From Lachnospiraceae bacterium (lineage in GTDB: Bacteria; Bacillota_A; Clostridia; Lachnospirales; Lachnospiraceae): a stretch of 8,213 nucleotides of DNA. This document shows, piece by piece, positions 6,309-8,213 of this stretch. A program made the translations under genes and the position numbers. Each line of letters starts with the position of its first letter. Position 1 is the first letter of the stretch. Under the pieces are notes generated by a model. That model had not been told where the DNA came from, did no database searches, and saw only the letters and a program-made list of their open reading frames with translations. Where the stretch lies: assembly GCA_017435025.1 (NCBI GenBank), contig JAFSFU010000082.1:1-8213 (forward strand), read 5' to 3'.

Positions 6309-7088
6309 ATGGTTCTGTATTTTTCGGCCACAGGCAACACAGAATACATCGCACAGGAAATTGCAAAACGACTTGGCGACGAGTGCATCAATCTCCTTGA
6401 TCGTGTAAAAAAGAACGATCATACGCTTCTGCATTCTGATCGTCCTTTTATTATCTGTGCACCGGTCTATGTCTGTGAAATGCCGCGCTTTATGAGCAAA
6501 TACTTAAAAGAACAGCAATTTTCCGGCTGCAAAGACGTGTATTTTATTTTCACCAGCGGCGGATACTGTGGAATATCCGGTGTACTGGCTAAGTCCATGT
6601 TCCGCAAAAAGAAAATGAACTATCTCGGTCACGCGGAGTTCAAAATGCCGCGCAACTATGTAGCCAGTGATTCCTATCCGATGCTGGAAACGGCAGAGAT
6701 CGAGGAGCGAATCCGTCTGGCTTATGAAAAGATCCAGCCGGTTGTTGAGACGATCAAGGCACGAAAAAAACTGACCGCGAGACATGTTTTCCTGTTTGAA
6801 TCCATCATCACCATTCCCTTCAACCCGGTATGGTCAAAATTCAAATATCAGACCAAAGATTTCCATGCCACAGATAAGTGTATTGGCTGCGGAAAGTGTG
6901 AAAAATTATGTCCGCTTAACAATATTTCCCTGAAAGACCGCAAACCGGTCTGGGGCAGCACCTGCACCCACTGTATGGCCTGCATCGGCAACTGCCCGAC
7001 CGAGGCGATTGAGTACGGAACTATCACACAGAAAAAGGAAAAGTACAACTTCGGAAAGTATCGATATATGTTAAAGAATCTGGATTAA
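6309..7088 (+). CDS. Flavodoxin domain plus 2[4Fe-4S] ferredoxin domain protein (EFR1-type)
   Basis: A 259-residue cytoplasmic electron-transfer protein. Residues 1-150 form a flavodoxin-like domain with the FMN phosphate loop SATGNT (6-11), an APVY loop (51-54) and TSGGYCG (82-88), the usual flavin contacts. Residues 190-232 form a bacterial-type ferredoxin domain with two intact clusters of ligands: C191-x2-C194-x2-C197-x3-C201-P and C219-x2-C222-x2-C225-x3-C229-P. This order matches the family annotated in Clostridia as EFR1 ferrodoxin; its partner enzyme is unknown. The ATG at 6309 is chosen because GGAGGT (6294-6299) precedes it by 9 bases and a TTGACA promoter lies upstream; the longer open frame back to 6171 would start before that promoter. 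It is a single-gene unit ended by the terminator at 7113-7138. Confidence 0.92.
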   Translation: MVLYFSATGNTEYIAQEIAKRLGDECINLLDRVKKNDHTLLHSDRPFIICAPVYVCEMPRFMSKYLKEQQFSGCKDVYFIFTSGGYCGISGVLAKSMFRKKKMNYLGHAEFKMPRNYVASDSYPMLETAEIEERIRLAYEKIQPVVETIKARKKLTARHVFLFESIITIPFNPVWSKFKYQTKDFHATDKCIGCGKCEKLCPLNNISLKDRKPVWGSTCTHCMACIGNCPTEAIEYGTITQKKEKYNFGKYRYMLKNLD

Positions 7089-7112
7089 AAAACAGAGCTA
7101 TAAAAAACGTAA

Positions 7113-7138
7113 GGAGCGGCCTTTAACCGCTCCATTTT
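7113..7138 (+). terminator. Rho-independent terminator, probably bidirectional
   Basis: GGAGCGG (7113-7119) pairs perfectly with CCGCTCC (7127-7133) around a 7-base loop and is followed by ATTTTATT on the plus strand, 24 bases after the stop of the flavodoxin-ferredoxin gene. On the minus strand the stem is followed, after four bases, by six Ts, so it can also end transcripts from the zincin gene that stops at 7178. Confidence 0.88.
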
Positions 7139-7177
7139 ATTACATTGTTATTTTTTTACATACAACTCACAAATTAA

Positions 7178-7804
7178 TTATAAATCTGGACAACGAAGGG
7201 TAAATAAATTCAATTCCATTTGAGCTTTTTCAAAATACTCTTCTGCCTCCTTTGTTCCAGTAAAATACATATACCTATCTAGATATTGGTTTAAATGCAT
7301 CCAGGCATGCTCGCCCATTACTTCATCATAATCACTAATAAGTGAACTCATATCATAACCGTGAACTGCTTCATACAAAAGTAAATTTTTCTGAAAAATC
7401 CCTTCCTCGTCTGAAGCAAGCGCATCATAATAATCATCTTCTAATGGAACCCTTGAAAATATAGATAAGATTCTTTCAGTTATTTCCAAATCTTGGGTAT
7501 TCACTCTTCCATTTGTACAATCAACTAAATGTTTTTTTACAACACTCTTATCATTTTTTGTAACTTTACTTGTCACATCTATTGCAATATAGTCACACAG
7601 GAATTCTTCCAAAGCAATTCCATAACGTGTTTTGCCTACACTTCTTTGAACATTTGTGTAAGCATAGCTTTTATCCTCTCTGCAAAAATCACAAACCATG
7701 TCAAAGCGTGCAAATAACAAATGAGCAAGTTCATGACCCAAACAAAAGGCTGCCCATATTTCATCATGTGAATCTTTTTCAAGGGATATTAAGTAAGTTT
7801 CGTT
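7178..7804 (-). pseudogene. HExxH zinc metallopeptidase-like protein (ImmA/IrrE-type), N-terminus lost
   Basis: The frame can be read as 208 residues back to a TAA at 7807-7805, but it has no ATG; a TTG at 7741 would give 187 residues starting only two residues before the active site. Numbered from that TTG: HELAH (3-7) gives two zinc His and the catalytic Glu, and EEFLCD (45-50) supplies an E-x3-D third-ligand motif, as in gluzincin-like ImmA/IrrE proteins. The codons upstream of the TTG (TYLIS strand, then EIWAAFCLGHELAH) are clearly part of the domain, so the TTG is not a natural start. At 7803-7806 a run of four As (minus strand), if one shorter, would join this frame to an upstream one, suggesting a one-base frameshift. 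ImmA/IrrE proteins usually cleave repressors in mobile elements. The gene is strikingly AT-rich (about 27-30% GC in sampled 60-base stretches, against about 50% in neighbours), suggesting recent transfer. Confidence 0.6.
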
Positions 7805-7851
7805 TTATTGAAAAAGCATCACAGACCATGTCGTCACCCACGTCAAGTTCC

Positions 7852-8062
7852 CACAACCTGTGAACAAAATTGTAAAAAGCCGAGATATCCAAAATCCCGA
7901 AGGGAACTATACTTCCATTGGCTGATTTCCGGTCCTCTAACCTAACATTCGCTCGTTTCCAGTCATACTCACCCGGCAGAAGTATATATACAAGTTTATA
8001 CAGCTGCCATATACCTCAATTCCCTCTTTTTCGCCGGATTTGGACGTAAAATACAGGTTGTG
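7852..8062. repeat. Long-range 10-base perfect inverted repeat
   Basis: CACAACCTGT at 7852-7861 is the exact reverse complement of ACAGGTTGTG at 8053-8062, with about 190 bases between. The flanks keep partial symmetry (C7850 with G8064). This length is unlikely by chance in a 200-base interval and may mark a structured RNA or element ends. Confidence 0.5.
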
Positions 8063-8089
8063 AGTTTCTATACAAGAAAAAGTGCTTGA

Positions 8090-8188
8090 AAGATACCGAA
8101 AACGAGGAATCTGGGTATCTTACAGAGAAGTTTTTTCACCTATGGATTTTCAAGTGCTAAAATGACGGAGTTTTCACCATTTTCGGTA
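8090..8188. repeat. Nested and mutually exclusive inverted repeats
   Basis: AAGATACC (8090-8097) can pair with GGTATCTT (8114-8121) as an 8-base hairpin, while TACCGAAAA (8094-8102) can pair with TTTTCGGTA (8180-8188). The two share bases 8094-8097, so only one can form at a time, as in switch-like leaders. No T-run or gene is seen beside them within the window. Confidence 0.4.
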
Positions 8189-8213
8189 CCCTGGGCCATG
8201 TTTCTTTCCTATA

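Larger units (their letters stand above)
7808..8213. other. Gene-poor region rich in inverted repeats; possible mobile-element end or structured RNA
   Basis: No recognisable gene is seen. Stop-free minus-strand stretches exist (8119-7940, 60 codons; 8015-7782, 78 codons), but they overlap in different frames, lack starts and match no family I know. The region holds several inverted repeats: CACAACCTGT (7852-7861) with ACAGGTTGTG (8053-8062), 10 bases perfect; AAGATACC (8090-8097) with GGTATCTT (8114-8121); TACCGAAAA (8094-8102) with TTTTCGGTA (8180-8188); CTTGAAA (8085-8091) with TTTCAAG (8148-8154). TTTTCACC occurs twice directly (8133-8140, 8171-8178), as does AAGTGCT (8080-8086, 8152-8158). 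It abuts the point where the zincin gene breaks, so it may be inserted DNA. Confidence 0.4.

Noticed and set aside
7812..7925. Short plus-strand open stretch of 37 codons with protein-like composition
   Set aside because: It has no start codon or ribosome site, is bounded by stops, and matches no family I recognise.
7808..8213. CRISPR array
   Set aside because: The repeats are inverted or short direct pairs with irregular spacing; there is no regular repeat-spacer pattern.
7808..8213. Two overlapping minus-strand reading frames as the true N-terminus of the zincin
   Set aside because: They would need at least two frameshifts to join, have no start codons, and show no ImmA/IrrE-type N-terminal features beyond the last few codons; the evidence is too weak to annotate as coding.

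Overview
The window looks like chromosomal DNA of a gut-type Clostridia, most likely Lachnospiraceae. The evidence is family-level: a DegV protein, a butanol-dehydrogenase-type iron alcohol dehydrogenase, a flavodoxin/2[4Fe-4S] 'EFR1'-type protein, strong GGAGG-type ribosome sites and clean SigA promoters, with moderate GC over most of the window. I cannot name a species from the sequence.

Layout, left to right. (1) 1-449, minus strand: the N-terminal half of a DegV fatty-acid-binding protein running off the left edge, with its own TTTACA-N17-TATAAT promoter (512-540). (2) 544-3656, minus strand: a probable transcription unit that starts at a TATAAT promoter (3628-3656) and ends at a hairpin terminator (544-577). 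In order of transcription it holds a broken iron-containing alcohol dehydrogenase (3596-3046), a PfkB kinase resembling pseudouridine kinase (3005-2055), a TetR/AcrR regulator (2036-1461) and a classical short-chain dehydrogenase (1355-597). A perfect inverted repeat lies between the regulator and the SDR. (3) 3667-6132, minus strand: an 821-residue protein fusing a small unassigned N-terminal domain, an adenosine-deaminase-superfamily barrel with all metal and catalytic residues, and a C-terminal Rossmann-like SLOG/LOG-type nucleotide-binding domain. (4) 6309-7088, plus strand: a flavodoxin plus two 4Fe-4S clusters protein, divergent from the deaminase, each gene with its own promoter, ended by a strong hairpin terminator. 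(5) 7178-7804, minus strand: an AT-rich HExxH zincin (ImmA/IrrE-like) without its N-terminus. (6) 7808-8213: no convincing gene, but several long inverted repeats; probably the debris or end of an inserted element.

The most interesting item is the deaminase-SLOG fusion. Its architecture (large ADA-fold enzyme with an extra helical insert, joined to a domain class implicated in nucleotide sensing or processing) is reminiscent of nucleotide-centred conflict systems such as the RADAR deaminase RdrB and the SLOG systems described by comparative genomics. No ATPase partner or other defence gene is visible in the window, so a defence role is inference only. A housekeeping purine-salvage or signalling role is also open.

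Several genes show decay: the alcohol dehydrogenase has lost about 200 central residues and its C-terminus is out of frame, and the zincin has lost its start, apparently through a one-base change in an A-run, an insertion, or both.
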